64,000 bases of DNA from CAZNPU01 sp964575335. GTDB lineage: Bacteria; Planctomycetota; Phycisphaerae; Phycisphaerales; SM1A02. The notes beneath the pieces are model-generated. The model ran no database searches. It was not told the origin of the DNA and was given only the letters and a program-made list of their open reading frames with translations. A program made the translations under genes and the position numbers. The first letter of the stretch is position 1. Each line of letters starts with the position of its first letter. The stretch lies in the NCBI GenBank assembly GCA_964575335.1, contig CAZNPU010000014.1:1-64000 (forward strand), given 5' to 3'. Of the stretch, positions 26,176-35,710 are shown one piece after another.

Positions 26176-28386
26176 ATGGCCACGAGTTCTCCTCACAAGA
26201 AAGACCCATGCACCCATCCGTCGATGCGCGCGCAGCATCAGGACAAGGGCAGCGTGAGTTTGCCGGTGCTGCCTGCGACAGGCGGGAAAAAGCAGACAAT
26301 TCGGCCGTCCAAAAACAGCACGCGTCGCGCCATCGTGCTGGGCCTGGTGCAGTTGCTCATCATCATTCACGTTGTGCTGTGGGCGGTTGGCGCGTTCGAC
26401 GGGAAGACGATATCGCCGGTTGAGCCGTCTGAGGCGATGGAGTTTGTGAAAAACGGCGTGGTGAACGCGGGGGTGATCTTCTTTGCGCTGGCGCTGCTGT
26501 CCACGCTGATTCTGGGCCGGTGGTTCTGCGGCTGGGGATGTCACGTGGTGATGCTGCAGGATCTCTGCGGCTGGATGATGAAGAAGATGGGGATTCGCCC
26601 CAAGCCGTTCCGGTCACGGGTACTGGTGTACGTGCCGCTGTTGCTGGCGCTGTATATGTTCGTCTGGCCGGCGGTGTATCGATGGGGGTTTGCGCCGGTT
26701 ACTGAGCAGCTTTCCGCCAGGCACAGCTGGATACCGCATTTTGGTCCTCCGCCGCCGTGGCCGGGTCTGTCGACTGAACTGATCACCACCGATTTCTGGA
26801 AAACATTCCCCGGCGTGATGGTGGCGATTCCGTTTTTGCTGATCTGCGGTTTCGCATGCGTGTATTTTCTCGGCGCCAAGGGCTTCTGCACCTACGGCTG
26901 TCCGTATGGTGGCTTCTTCGCGCCGGCGGACAAACTCGCGCCCGGACGCATTCTCGTCACCGACGCCTGCGAACAGTGCGGCCACTGCACAGCGGTATGC
27001 ACCAGCAACGTGCGCGTGCATGATGAAGTGCGCGAGTACGGCATGGTGGTCGATCCCGGATGCATGAAGTGTCTGGACTGCGTCAGCGTGTGCCCGAATG
27101 AAGCGCTGTATTTCGGCTTCAGCAAGCCTGCTGTGATGAAAGGCCAGGCGAAGAACAAGCCGCCGAAGCGCGTTTACGATCTCACGCTGCGCGGGGAAGT
27201 GGGCATTGCCGTTGTGTTTGCGCTGGTGTTCTTTTCGTTCCGCGGCGACGTCATGCGTTTCCCGCTGCTGATGGCGGCCGGCGCAACGGGTGTGATCACG
27301 TTTCTCATCTGGAAGTTCTGGCGATTGCTGCGCGATCCGAACGTGAATCTGTATCGCCGCCAGCTCAAGCTTAAGGGTGTGATCAAGTCGGCCGGATGGG
27401 CATACGCTGCGATTGCGGTGATGGTGATTGCGTTTACGCTGCACAGCGGCGCGATCAACCTGGTGATGGCGTGGGCGATGTATCACGACGCGAAGGTTGA
27501 CATACCGCCGGAGGTCACGTTTGCGCCCAATCCATTGCCGATGCCCCAGGAGATGGTTCCGCATGCGGAGCGTGCAATTGCGCTGTATGACGCTGTAGCG
27601 CGCTGGCGCTTGCCGGGCATGAACCAACTGGGCATGAAGCCGGTTGATGTCGACCTGCGTGCTGCGCGAATCGAATGTGTTCAGCTCGCCTTCGACAAGG
27701 CGGAGCGCCGCTTGCGCGAAGCCGCATTGCGCGACGGCCAGACCGATGCGCTGGTTTCCAGTCTGATGTGGGTGATGACGGCACAGAATCGCATGATCGA
27801 AGGCATCGAATACGGTCAGCAGATGCTGCTGGAAGAAGAATCGATGCCGAAAACGCTCGAATCGTTTATTCAATTAACGAGCGCCACGGGCGACATGCAG
27901 CGTGCGATCTCGGTGTGCCAGGAGCGGCTGGAGCGTTTTCCTGATGAACTGACCACAATGCGCTGGCTGTCGATGGTGCTGGGATGGACAGGCGATTTCG
28001 AGCAGAGCATCAGGCTGACAAAGCGAACAATCGAGATTGATCCGACGAATCCCGCAGCGATGAGTTTTCTGGCAAGCATGCAGGCTGAGGCCGGCCGAAT
28101 TGATGAAGCGCTGAATACGCTTCGCGATGCGGTGAAGCGCTTTCCCAACAACGTGCATCTTGCGCTGACATTGGCGGGCGGGCTTGGTGAAAACGGCCAT
28201 ATCGACGAAGCCATCGAAGTGCTGCGCGAAGCGGTGAAGCGCCATCCAGATCACCTGCACGTCAACGGGCTTCTTGCTGCAATGCTGGAGCATGCCGGCC
28301 GATCTGAAGAAGCTCAGCCATATCGCGAAAAGGCAGAGCAACTGCAGCGGGAACTGGAATTGTCATCCAACGCAGCTGCACACTGA
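26176..28386 (+). CDS. NapH/NosR-like polyferredoxin membrane protein fused to TPR repeats
   Basis: 736 residues. The N-terminal half has about six membrane helices with Cys-containing loops (GRWFCGWGCHVVMLQDLCGW and FCTYGCPYGG), as in NapH/NosR/CcoG-type electron-transfer proteins. Two [4Fe-4S] motifs follow: CEQCGHCTAVC and CMKCLDCVSVCP (about residues 257-312). The C-terminal part from about residue 450 is a soluble tetratricopeptide array, with units such as AAMSFLASMQAEAGRIDEAL and LALTLAGGLGENGHIDEAIE. The ferredoxin half suggests quinol-linked electron transfer; the TPR half suggests partner binding. The exact start is uncertain (ATG 26176 or 26224). Confidence 0.85.
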   Translation: MATSSPHKKDPCTHPSMRAQHQDKGSVSLPVLPATGGKKQTIRPSKNSTRRAIVLGLVQLLIIIHVVLWAVGAFDGKTISPVEPSEAMEFVKNGVVNAGVIFFALALLSTLILGRWFCGWGCHVVMLQDLCGWMMKKMGIRPKPFRSRVLVYVPLLLALYMFVWPAVYRWGFAPVTEQLSARHSWIPHFGPPPPWPGLSTELITTDFWKTFPGVMVAIPFLLICGFACVYFLGAKGFCTYGCPYGGFFAPADKLAPGRILVTDACEQCGHCTAVCTSNVRVHDEVREYGMVVDPGCMKCLDCVSVCPNEALYFGFSKPAVMKGQAKNKPPKRVYDLTLRGEVGIAVVFALVFFSFRGDVMRFPLLMAAGATGVITFLIWKFWRLLRDPNVNLYRRQLKLKGVIKSAGWAYAAIAVMVIAFTLHSGAINLVMAWAMYHDAKVDIPPEVTFAPNPLPMPQEMVPHAERAIALYDAVARWRLPGMNQLGMKPVDVDLRAARIECVQLAFDKAERRLREAALRDGQTDALVSSLMWVMTAQNRMIEGIEYGQQMLLEEESMPKTLESFIQLTSATGDMQRAISVCQERLERFPDELTTMRWLSMVLGWTGDFEQSIRLTKRTIEIDPTNPAAMSFLASMQAEAGRIDEALNTLRDAVKRFPNNVHLALTLAGGLGENGHIDEAIEVLREAVKRHPDHLHVNGLLAAMLEHAGRSEEAQPYREKAEQLQRELELSSNAAAH

Positions 28387-28399
28387 TCGCGCTGACCGC

Positions 28400-28430
28400 G
28401 CCCGCAGAAGCGCGTGCGCCTGCTGCGGGC
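28400..28430. terminator. GC-rich hairpin after a convergent gene pair
   Basis: GCCCGCAG at 28400-28407 and CTGCGGGC at 28423-28430 pair perfectly just after the stop at 28386. It lacks a T-run, so its action is uncertain. Confidence 0.45.
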
Positions 28431-28434
28431 CAAT

Positions 28435-28457
28435 CACAATGCAAGCGATGCATTGTG
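28435..28457. terminator. Second hairpin between convergent genes
   Basis: CACAATGCA (28435-28443) and TGCATTGTG (28449-28457) form a perfect 9-bp stem with an AGCGA loop. With the neighbouring hairpin it may act as a two-way transcription barrier between the convergent genes; no T-run is present. Confidence 0.45.
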
Positions 28458-28481
28458 CCGTGCGCGTGCGACCTGCTTGGC

Positions 28482-28943
28482 TTATTGGTTACGTTCAGCC
28501 TGTGCGAAAAGGTTGTACAGGTCTTCAGCGCTCTGCGTGGCGTAGGCGGAAGCGCGGAACTTCGGGTCGGCCATGAGGCGGCTGATCTTGCCCAGGGCCT
28601 GAATGTGATCGGAAGTCTTATCCGGCGGAGAAATCAGCAGCACGATGAGCTTGACGGGCTTGTTGTCGATGGAGCCGAAATCAATCGGCTGGGCCGGTCG
28701 GCCCATGGCAATAACCAGATTGCGCGATGCTTTTGATTTCCCGTGCGGAATCGCCAGCCCTTCGCCAATGCCGGTGGTGCGCTGCTGCTCGCGCTCCCAC
28801 ACCACCTTTTTGAGTACGTCGGGCTGATTGACCAAACCTGCAGCGGCGATCGTATCGACCAGTTCGTCGATCGCGCCTTTCTTGTCGCTGGAGGTCAGCG
28901 GCACCTTAATCGCCTTGGGTGACAAAATATCAAGAATATTCAT
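28482..28943 (-). CDS. ptsN: PTS EIIA-type (nitrogen-regulatory/fructose-type) protein
   Basis: 153-residue PTS_EIIA_2 domain. The phosphorylated histidine is His67 in GEGLAIPHGKS, and the fold signature IVLLISPPDKTSDHIQALG is present. It lacks membrane parts or an HPr domain, so it is a free regulator of the EIIA-Ntr kind, phosphorylated by EI-Ntr and acting by protein contacts. No sugar transporter genes are near. Confidence is high for the family, moderate for the ptsN name. Confidence 0.9.
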   Translation of the reverse strand: MNILDILSPKAIKVPLTSSDKKGAIDELVDTIAAAGLVNQPDVLKKVVWEREQQRTTGIGEGLAIPHGKSKASRNLVIAMGRPAQPIDFGSIDNKPVKLIVLLISPPDKTSDHIQALGKISRLMADPKFRASAYATQSAEDLYNLFAQAERNQ

Positions 28944-29102
28944 GGCGACACGCCAGTGAGGAAATGCACAAAGTCATAGCAAAAAGGAGAAGGTCAGAGT
29001 CGAGAGCGATGGCGGGCGGCCGATCGCACCAACGACGGGTGGGGCATCGTAGCCGTTGATCGCGCAGCTGTGAAGCCGACTGCAAAACAGACATGCCCAG
29101 CG

Positions 29103-30464
29103 TCATCCGGTGCGCTGGAAAATGGCGAAATACCCGCCATCGGCATAGGTCTGCGGCGGATCGCCCGGCACCGACTGCGGCAGCCGCACACGTGCCTGCA
29201 GAATCGTAAACGGGTGCCACCTGCACAGCCACTCGGCCTGGCGCTGATTTTCCGCCGGTTCGATGCTGCACGTTGAATACACCAGCCGGCCCTGCTGAGT
29301 CAACAGCGGCAGCGAATCAGCCATGATCTGTCGCTGCAGGTCCGCCAACGTGCGGATCGACTGCTCGCTGAGCCGGTACTTGGCTTCCACCCGCCGCGCC
29401 AGGACGCCGGTGTTGGAGCACGGTACGTCGAGAAACACCAGATCTGCCTGGGCGTCGAATTCGCGCAGGTGGCGATAGGCGACAACCTGCACGCGATCGT
29501 GGTGAGCAAACTGCTCACGAAGAATAGCAAAACGCTGCTCGTCAATATCGCTGGCGACGATCCGGGCATGAGGGTGAGCCGCTGCGAGCTGGCGCGTTTT
29601 GGTGCCCTTGCCCGCACAGGCGTCAATGATCAGGGAGGGCGGCGGATGCAGCGATGCGCTGGCGATCGCTGGCGCTGCAGAAGTCGGATCCTGCACGATC
29701 GCGTCGGGATGGCTGGCCAGAAAGTCGCGCAGCGAACTGCGCTCGCCGGTAAAAACAAAAAAGCCGGGTTCTTCATGCGGCTGCAGCGCAGGGCTTGCAG
29801 CGGCGTCGGAAATTCCATGAATGAGGATCGGCGCGTGGACGAGGCTGTGCAGCGCAAGCGTGATGGTCTGGGCGTGGCCGTGGACGGTCAGCCAGTGGGC
29901 AAGAAGCCGCTCGGGATGCGATGTCTGCTGGGCGAGGCGACGAACCGGATCGCTGGCGAAAACCGGCGCGGTGAACTTCCACACGCGGCCGTCGTGCAGC
30001 GGCATCTCATCGCGCTCAAACGGTGCATAATCCTCGCTGTGATGCTCCGATACCGCCTTCGATACGGTTGTTGAAGCGCGCAGCTCGCCTCGCAGGTTGG
30101 CTACTTTGCGAAGCACAGCATTGACCAAGCCGCCTGCTTTGAAGCGCACGTTCGACTTGGCCCACTCGACAGCTTCGTTGATGACCGCATGATCGGGCAG
30201 GCGCTCCAGCATGAGAAGCTGGGCTGCGCCGACCAGCAGCACAGCCTGGAGCTTGGCTTCCAGCTTTGCCCACGGCCGGGACAACTGGCTTTCCACGACG
30301 GTGGCCAGTGTGAGCCAGCGCCGCATGACGGCATGTTCGATGGCTGCCGCCAGGCCGGCGTCCCGCTCGTCAAGGCCGGTGGTATCCAATGGCGAAAGAT
30401 CGACGTCGGGAAAACGTCGAGCCTGGGCAGCGATACGGACAGTCACAACGTCGCGGGCAGTCAT
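29103..30464 (-). CDS. rsmB: 16S rRNA (cytosine-967-C5)-methyltransferase RsmB
   Basis: 453 residues in the preferred form. The N-terminal NusB-like RNA-binding domain includes LLVGAAQLLMLERLPDHAVI and VRFKAGGLVNAVLRKV. The SAM-binding motif I is IDACAGKGTKTRQLAAA. The two catalytic cysteines are in DVPCSNTGVLARR (motif IV) and YSTCSIEPAENQ (motif VI). It methylates C967 of 16S rRNA. The open frame begins at 30728, but the first 88 residues are Cys-rich and unlike the family; MTARDVVTVRI at 30464 is the natural start, although no clear ribosome site is present. Confidence 0.92.
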   Translation of the reverse strand: MTARDVVTVRIAAQARRFPDVDLSPLDTTGLDERDAGLAAAIEHAVMRRWLTLATVVESQLSRPWAKLEAKLQAVLLVGAAQLLMLERLPDHAVINEAVEWAKSNVRFKAGGLVNAVLRKVANLRGELRASTTVSKAVSEHHSEDYAPFERDEMPLHDGRVWKFTAPVFASDPVRRLAQQTSHPERLLAHWLTVHGHAQTITLALHSLVHAPILIHGISDAAASPALQPHEEPGFFVFTGERSSLRDFLASHPDAIVQDPTSAAPAIASASLHPPPSLIIDACAGKGTKTRQLAAAHPHARIVASDIDEQRFAILREQFAHHDRVQVVAYRHLREFDAQADLVFLDVPCSNTGVLARRVEAKYRLSEQSIRTLADLQRQIMADSLPLLTQQGRLVYSTCSIEPAENQRQAEWLCRWHPFTILQARVRLPQSVPGDPPQTYADGGYFAIFQRTG

Positions 30465-30934
30465 GGAATGGGTGAACTGTATGCCGCTCAATCCATCAGC
30501 CAAGGCGGTTGTGTGCGCCAGACCCCGCTTTGTTCTGTCGCAGGTTGCGTGCGATGTGCCGATAACGTTGCTGCGGCGCATGCCATGCTGCGCAAGAATG
30601 CGCAGCATCCGCTCATGCACATACGACCGCTCACAGCGACCAGGTGTGCACGCTTTCAGGCAAAAAGAGCACTCTTTTGACCCGAAAGAGCCGGCGGGGC
30701 AGGCGCAGGGCGCAGCACAATCCGCCATTTGGCGTTCGTTGTGCGCCCAGGCGGTGGGGGTTCACTGCCTGCTGGCTGCTGATCAATGTCCGGCGTCTTG
30801 TGCCTGATATTTCCTGATGGTTCGGGCTGCAATCCAGTAAAACCGCGTCTGAAAACAGTCGATTCAAGTGCAGGGAGTGCACGCCGGCTCGGTCAGATCT
30901 GCATTCATTGCAGAAGCAGCGGAATCATCTCACC
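30465..30934. other. 470-bp region between divergent genes
   Basis: It contains the upstream extension of the rsmB open frame, which I judge non-coding. No other gene or RNA is supported. It must hold the rsmB promoter and that of the small gene at 30935. Confidence 0.4.
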
Positions 30935-31297
30935 ATGGCGAAGATAACTGGCGCGACCAACACGCAGAAAACCATCATGCTTGCGCTGGCGGAAGGCTGG
31001 CGTCTTCGGCTGGCGGATCGGCATGGCTGGTGTCTGTTTCAGCCCGGACGTGAGCGGCCGTTCTCACAGGTTGCGCGCAGCACCGTGGAAAAGATGACGC
31101 AAAATGGCTGGCTCACCGCGGGGATCGCCACCAAGGAACTGAACTTTCGTCCGGAGAAGCTGCTGACGACAAGCGGCCGCCGCTATGCCCAGAAGCTGAT
31201 CGACACGCGATGGGCTGAGAACTACCAGTGGGATCCATACCGAACCGCCGACAGCATCGACCCCAATTCATCCTGCGCTGACCAACTGGCAGCGTGA
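30935..31297 (+). CDS. Small protein of unknown function, possible winged-helix
   Basis: 120 residues, no signal or membrane segment. LLTTSGRRYAQKLIDTRWAE and VARSTVEKMTQNGWLTAG look like the recognition-helix/wing region of a winged-helix protein, but this is a weak by-eye impression. The open frame begins nine codons earlier with TTG; the ATG at 30935 is preferred. It is convergent with the lipoprotein gene, with only 26 bp between the stops. Confidence 0.55.
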   Translation: MAKITGATNTQKTIMLALAEGWRLRLADRHGWCLFQPGRERPFSQVARSTVEKMTQNGWLTAGIATKELNFRPEKLLTTSGRRYAQKLIDTRWAENYQWDPYRTADSIDPNSSCADQLAA

Positions 31298-31323
31298 GTC
31301 GGCTGTTCTGATGCAGCGAGCGA

Positions 31324-31896
31324 TCAGGGGGATGAAGATGCAGCAAGATCCGGCGCATCTGAACGCGAACGGTCCGGCATGCCTGGTTGAGCAGGGGGAA
31401 CCTGCAGCGGAGCAACAATCGGCGACTCTTCCACCGGCAGCAGCGGCAGGTGGTTGATGCCAAGCTGCCGATCGATGCTCGATAAAACCAGCCGTGATAC
31501 CGCCATGTCGCCCATAACGCCCACGCGCACGTTGACCTTGGTGATCATCGGGCTTTTCTTCTGCAGCTTGACCTTGAACTCCGGCCCGTTGCCCGTTCGG
31601 CCGCGAATGTACGCATCATGCTCTCCCTGACGGAGCGTGCGAACCTCAAGCTGCATTTCTTTCATGGCTTCCAGCGTGGCGGCGATTACCTGGTCCAGTG
31701 GCACCAGTCGCGCCGCCTGCAGTTCGCCACGGATGAACGCCTCTGCCTGTCCCTGCGCCAATCCAAATCCTGCAGTTGCCCCGGCGGCAGCAAGGACCGC
31801 TGATGAAGCGCAGCCGCCAAGCGACAGCAATGACCCTGCGCACGCTGAGATGAGCAGGGGTATCAGCAGAAATCGTTGAATGCGATCGATCGTCAT
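31324..31896 (-). CDS. Lipoprotein of the DUF3568 type
   Basis: 190 residues starting MTIDRIQRFLL. A hydrophobic signal and lipobox LLSLGGC give a lipidated Cys near residue 28. The following domain, with a small GATAGFGLAQGQ glycine-rich stretch and paired beta/alpha elements (VIAATLEAMKEMQLEV ... KVNVRVGVMGD), matches the DUF3568 pattern. A low-complexity Pro-rich tail follows. The function is unknown. The open frame extends to 32199, but the extension has no protein-like character. Confidence 0.72.
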   Translation of the reverse strand: MTIDRIQRFLLIPLLISACAGSLLSLGGCASSAVLAAAGATAGFGLAQGQAEAFIRGELQAARLVPLDQVIAATLEAMKEMQLEVRTLRQGEHDAYIRGRTGNGPEFKVKLQKKSPMITKVNVRVGVMGDMAVSRLVLSSIDRQLGINHLPLLPVEESPIVAPLQVPPAQPGMPDRSRSDAPDLAASSSP

Positions 31897-32218
31897 GCAG
31901 ACCTGTGAGCGGAATCTTCGAAACAGTGCGTGCATGGAAACATACGAACGCCCCCGACGCAACAGAGAAAACCATGGTATCGCATCGCAGGGTTTGTGCT
32001 GCACAGGGATGTTGTCGCTGCGGTTGTCGGGGTTGATTGAACGCTGCGCACCAGCTGGAGAAACTGCGAGATAACAAAGCTGCCAAGGGGGGAAGGCGGG
32101 GCAGCGGCCAGCGAGCCCAGCTGTTGAGCGTCGCAAAATTTGCGTGACTTCAAACCGCTGTTTTTGCCATTTTCCGCCAGCCGGCAGCAGGTTGGGCATC
32201 GAATAGGCATATGGAACT
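31897..32218. other. 322-bp region upstream of the lipoprotein and lactamase-like genes
   Basis: Divergent spacing with no recognisable gene. The plus-strand frame that may supply the true N terminus of the next protein begins toward its right edge. Confidence 0.35.
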
Positions 32219-34060
32219 GTGCGTTGGGTGCAGCACGCTGCTGTCGTTCGTCAACACCCATTGGTTGGTTTGTTTGGAAAGGACATCATGCCAGGACAGC
32301 AGGCTGATCCGCAGTGCTGGGATGTTGCGGGGCGAAATGACGCATGGGGCGCAGGCCATCAGGCGCGAGATGCTGATGAAAGGCAATGTCGGCAGGAAGC
32401 TGCCCAAAGCCGAACGCGCCGATGCCGAACGTTCAGCGCGTGTCGCTTTTTTCTTTCCGGCACGCAGCGTCTTTGGTCTCCTGGGAGGCACTCTGCTGCA
32501 ACTGCGCTTCTGACGCTTGGATTGGGCGCAAGCAGCATCTCAGCGGCGACGGTTTACAGCGCCGATGCAGGCGCAGGAACGCCAGTCAGTACGTTGGACG
32601 TGGTCTCGCCGATTTATTATCCGGTTCAGCACAATCTCAGCGCAGCTGCGGATGAACATATTGTGCCCGAAGACCTGCTGCGCGAGTTCATGCTCCGCCA
32701 TACCGCAATGGATTATCCTGCTGCTGTGGAAGCAGCGATGCGGCTGGTGGCGCTTGTGCCGGATCGCCCGATTGGTCATTACAACCTGGCCTGCGCGCTC
32801 AGCCGTCTACGGCGACTGGATGAAGCTGCTGATGCGCTTGAACGGGCGATTCAATGCGGCTGGCGCGATCTGGCGCATCTGTTGCTTGATCCCGATTTGC
32901 ACGCGCTTCGCAGCACGCAGCGCTATGCACAGGCAATCGCAATGCTGCGCGAACTGATCGAAGCGGAGCGCATCGCGCCGTGCCCGCTGCGCAATAAGGA
33001 AGCATGGCGCACGATTGCAGAGGAACTCAGTGAGCACGCGCCGGCGCTGATGCAGCGGCATCATGTGCCCGGTCTGTCAATTGCGCTGGTGCATGATGGC
33101 GAATTCGTGTGGACCAAATCGTTCGGCGTCGGCGATCGGCGTTCAACGTGCGCGCTGAATGAACATGACCGCTTTGCTGTTCATGGGCCGGCTCATCTTG
33201 TTGCGCTTCTGGCGTGTCAGTTACAGTATCCCGGCGATGCAGCAGCGCTGGCGGACGTGCTGCATTACGCTTCGGAGCTTCGAACGATGCAGGCAAGCGC
33301 GATGCCGGCTGCTTCCCGGCCGCGGGTTGATCGCGGCACAAGGCCGGCGCTTGGACATCCAAGTAGCAGCGGGCGCAGCAATGGGGGCGATCAGAAGAAT
33401 GCAGGTGTTCTAATCAGTTCGCGCAGCGATTCAGTCGCAAAGTCATCATCGTCATCAACATCGCTGCCATCGACGCTGCGCGATCAGATAGGAATTGCTG
33501 CACAGAACGACGCCTACAGCCTGATCAGGCTTCTGATTGAGCAAACGAGCGAGCAGCGATACGCAGTTTCCTGTGAGCAGGCTGTCATGACGCCGCTGGG
33601 CCTGCAGCACACGAGCTTTGCGCCTTTGAACGATAACGGCGTGCAGCTTGTCTATGGTCACAGTGTCCTGGGCAGCGTGATGCAACTGGATTTTGCTGAT
33701 GCAAAGGTCGCGCAGCAGGCTGCGATCATGTTCACCACCGCTGAAGACTTGGCGCGTCTGATGCAGCACGCCATGCGCGATGCACATGCAGATAAAGATG
33801 CGGCTGCGTTCAACTTCAACAGCGTGCTTGAATTTGTGGATGCGATCGACAGCATGACGCCTGGCGGGCTTGGCCTTGCCATTGACGTTCAGCACACCAC
33901 ACTGGGCATGCGCATCGAAGTGGCGGATATGGTCTGCGGCATTGGGTGTCTGATGCGATGGTATCCGCAGGCCAGATCAGGCGTGGTGGTGCTGTATAAC
34001 TCAGCCACCGGTCACCCTGCAGCAGTGCAGCTTGCCCAGCTCGCTCTTGGCGGTGAGTGA
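32219..34060 (+). CDS. TPR plus degenerate beta-lactamase-like protein (likely inactive)
   Basis: 613 residues in this frame. A TPR-like stretch (about residues 140-250, RPIGHYNLACALSRLRRLDE) precedes a domain like serine beta-lactamase/DD-peptidase, recognisable by VPGLSIALVHDGEFVWTKSF and MTPLGLQHTSF. The catalytic SxxK is replaced (FAVHGPAHLV instead of the usual FRIGSVSKTF), and the Tyr-x-Asn and His-x-Gly motifs are not seen, so it is probably a pseudoenzyme. A Ser-rich low-complexity insert lies at about 375-420. The first about 100 residues look non-coding; a hydrophobic leader is split between two frames near 32500, so a frameshift or a wrong start is likely. Confidence 0.6.
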   Translation: MRWVQHAAVVRQHPLVGLFGKDIMPGQQADPQCWDVAGRNDAWGAGHQARDADERQCRQEAAQSRTRRCRTFSACRFFLSGTQRLWSPGRHSAATALLTLGLGASSISAATVYSADAGAGTPVSTLDVVSPIYYPVQHNLSAAADEHIVPEDLLREFMLRHTAMDYPAAVEAAMRLVALVPDRPIGHYNLACALSRLRRLDEAADALERAIQCGWRDLAHLLLDPDLHALRSTQRYAQAIAMLRELIEAERIAPCPLRNKEAWRTIAEELSEHAPALMQRHHVPGLSIALVHDGEFVWTKSFGVGDRRSTCALNEHDRFAVHGPAHLVALLACQLQYPGDAAALADVLHYASELRTMQASAMPAASRPRVDRGTRPALGHPSSSGRSNGGDQKNAGVLISSRSDSVAKSSSSSTSLPSTLRDQIGIAAQNDAYSLIRLLIEQTSEQRYAVSCEQAVMTPLGLQHTSFAPLNDNGVQLVYGHSVLGSVMQLDFADAKVAQQAAIMFTTAEDLARLMQHAMRDAHADKDAAAFNFNSVLEFVDAIDSMTPGGLGLAIDVQHTTLGMRIEVADMVCGIGCLMRWYPQARSGVVVLYNSATGHPAAVQLAQLALGGE

Positions 34061-34140
34061 GCAGAAAACAGTTCGGGGAATGATGCTTCATCCATCTCGG
34101 CGCTCGGGACTGGAACTCGTGCATACAGACATAAAGACAA

Positions 34141-34167
34141 CACGCCCCGGACATAATCCGAGGCGTG
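34141..34167 (-). terminator. Hairpin terminator-like structure
   Basis: CACGCC (34141-34146) pairs with GGCGTG (34162-34167), with an inner CGGA/TCCG stem. On the minus strand TTGTCTTT follows, so it may terminate the PEP-CTERM-like gene. Confidence 0.5.
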
Positions 34168-34248
34168 AGGCGCGCTGCACATTGATGAGCTGATCGCAAT
34201 CGAGTGAGCAGCAAGTAAGTGAAAATTGGCGGTGGATTACGCAGCTTT

Positions 34249-34944
34249 TCAGCAGCGTCGTCGGCGCGTTCTCGTGAAGCCGAAGGACGCCAGCAGCAGC
34301 ATTCCAGCGACGCCGGGAGTTGGAACCAGAGTCACGCGGTCGATGTCGAATGAAAAGGTCTGATCAACGCCAGCCAGTTGATCGGGCACCATCACGCCGA
34401 TTTGAATGTTGCCCACATTGCTGAAGATGGTGGAGAAGGTTGGCGGGCCTTCAAAGACAAATGCGGGATTGTCCGGCTCGATGGTGAAGGTAATGGTGGT
34501 CCATACATCGCTTTGAACCGGAGCAAACGCCACGGCTGCCACAGCGGGGAAGTTCATGGGCGTGGCGATGCGGGCGAAGAAGGTGAGCGGAACGCCTGCA
34601 TTGTGACGAACAGCAAAGCTGAAGGCGCTGACGCCGGCGTCGAGCCAGTCGCCGACCAGCGCGCCGTTGGAGCTGTTATAGCTGGCGTGGGCGCGCATCA
34701 ATGCGGGCGTGTCGCCTGCAACCGCATTGGCGAAGTTGTAGGTCGTCGCGGCGTAGCTGCCGTTGTCGATTCCGCCAGCAGCGAACCAGTTCAGGTCCGC
34801 TGTGCCGGCGCTGTCGCGCCAGTTGGCGCTGCCGGCGGCGAAATCTTCAACAAAAGGAACCAGCACAGCAGATGCAGCAGGCGAGAAAACGCTGACAACT
34901 GCTGCGGCGAGAACGATGCAAGACAAACGTGATGAACGAATCAT
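34249..34944 (-). CDS. Exported protein with PEP-CTERM-like sorting tail
   Basis: 231 residues. The signal peptide is at about 1-26 (ending ASA). The central part is a beta-sandwich-like domain of unknown role (GSANWRDSAGTADLNWF ... FSFDIDRVTLV). The C terminus has a short proline motif VPTPG, one membrane helix GVAGMLLLASFGFT and a basic end TRTRRRR, the arrangement of PEP-CTERM anchors processed by an exosortase. The motif is a variant of VPEP, so the assignment is to a PEP-CTERM-like class. Confidence 0.8.
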   Translation of the reverse strand: MIRSSRLSCIVLAAAVVSVFSPAASAVLVPFVEDFAAGSANWRDSAGTADLNWFAAGGIDNGSYAATTYNFANAVAGDTPALMRAHASYNSSNGALVGDWLDAGVSAFSFAVRHNAGVPLTFFARIATPMNFPAVAAVAFAPVQSDVWTTITFTIEPDNPAFVFEGPPTFSTIFSNVGNIQIGVMVPDQLAGVDQTFSFDIDRVTLVPTPGVAGMLLLASFGFTRTRRRRC

Positions 34945-35109
34945 GATGGAAGGCTCCTGCCTGTCAATTCAGTCATGGTGCGTGATCATGGCGACGGCGT
35001 CCGATGGCGGTGCATGAGCAAACATCGCAGCGATGATCGTGATTGCGAAATGAATCGCATATGAACGCGAAACGTGAACGAAGGACCTCTGCAGCAAAGC
35101 TGCGGACGT

Positions 35110-35655
35110 TCACGCAGGCGGAGCGCGGGGCGATATTGCGAGCAGACGAGCCGGGCGGAGCTGATCAGCCAGGTGATCCGCAGCGACCAGGCCGATGAGA
35201 TACAGCTTCAAAAGCTTTGAGCGAAGCACTGCTGCGAAATGATGCAGAGCCTGCGGAAAGAGGCGAACCGATTGTGCCAGCAGCGCGCATGTGATTGTTG
35301 TGGCGGCCGCTGTGGGCAGTTCGCCAAGCATCGCGCGGCTTGCGGAAGCGGATGTGATGTCTTCGTGCGCAACAGCGCACACAAGCACAAACGCCAGCAC
35401 GCTGGACCGCTTGAATCGCAGCCGCAGAAACGGCGCATCGAAACATTTGAGCGTAAAGAACACCAGCGCCAGCCACAATGCTGCTGCGCTTGCCAGCGCG
35501 CTGAATTCAAGCGCTTTCAAGCCGCCAGCAATCAGCGCCTGCATCGCGCCGATTAGTGGCGCAACATGAATCAGCGCAAGCGCCGCCCACCACGTGCGAC
35601 GCAACGTCGAACGAAGCAGCAGGTGAGGGGGAAGCGGCAGCCAGCGATGAATCAT
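35110..35655 (-). CDS. Small membrane protein, unknown
   Basis: 181 residues with four hydrophobic segments (about 23-45, 50-70, 85-100 and 115-150), rich in Leu and Ala. No family recognised. It lies 55 bp downstream of the dockerin-tailed gene and is on the same strand, so the two may be cotranscribed. Confidence 0.55.
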   Translation of the reverse strand: MIHRWLPLPPHLLLRSTLRRTWWAALALIHVAPLIGAMQALIAGGLKALEFSALASAAALWLALVFFTLKCFDAPFLRLRFKRSSVLAFVLVCAVAHEDITSASASRAMLGELPTAAATTITCALLAQSVRLFPQALHHFAAVLRSKLLKLYLIGLVAADHLADQLRPARLLAISPRAPPA

Positions 35656-35710
35656 GGCATCAAAAAGCAGCAGGCAGGGTGAGGCGCTGCGTCACGCCTC
35701 CAGCGCCCAT

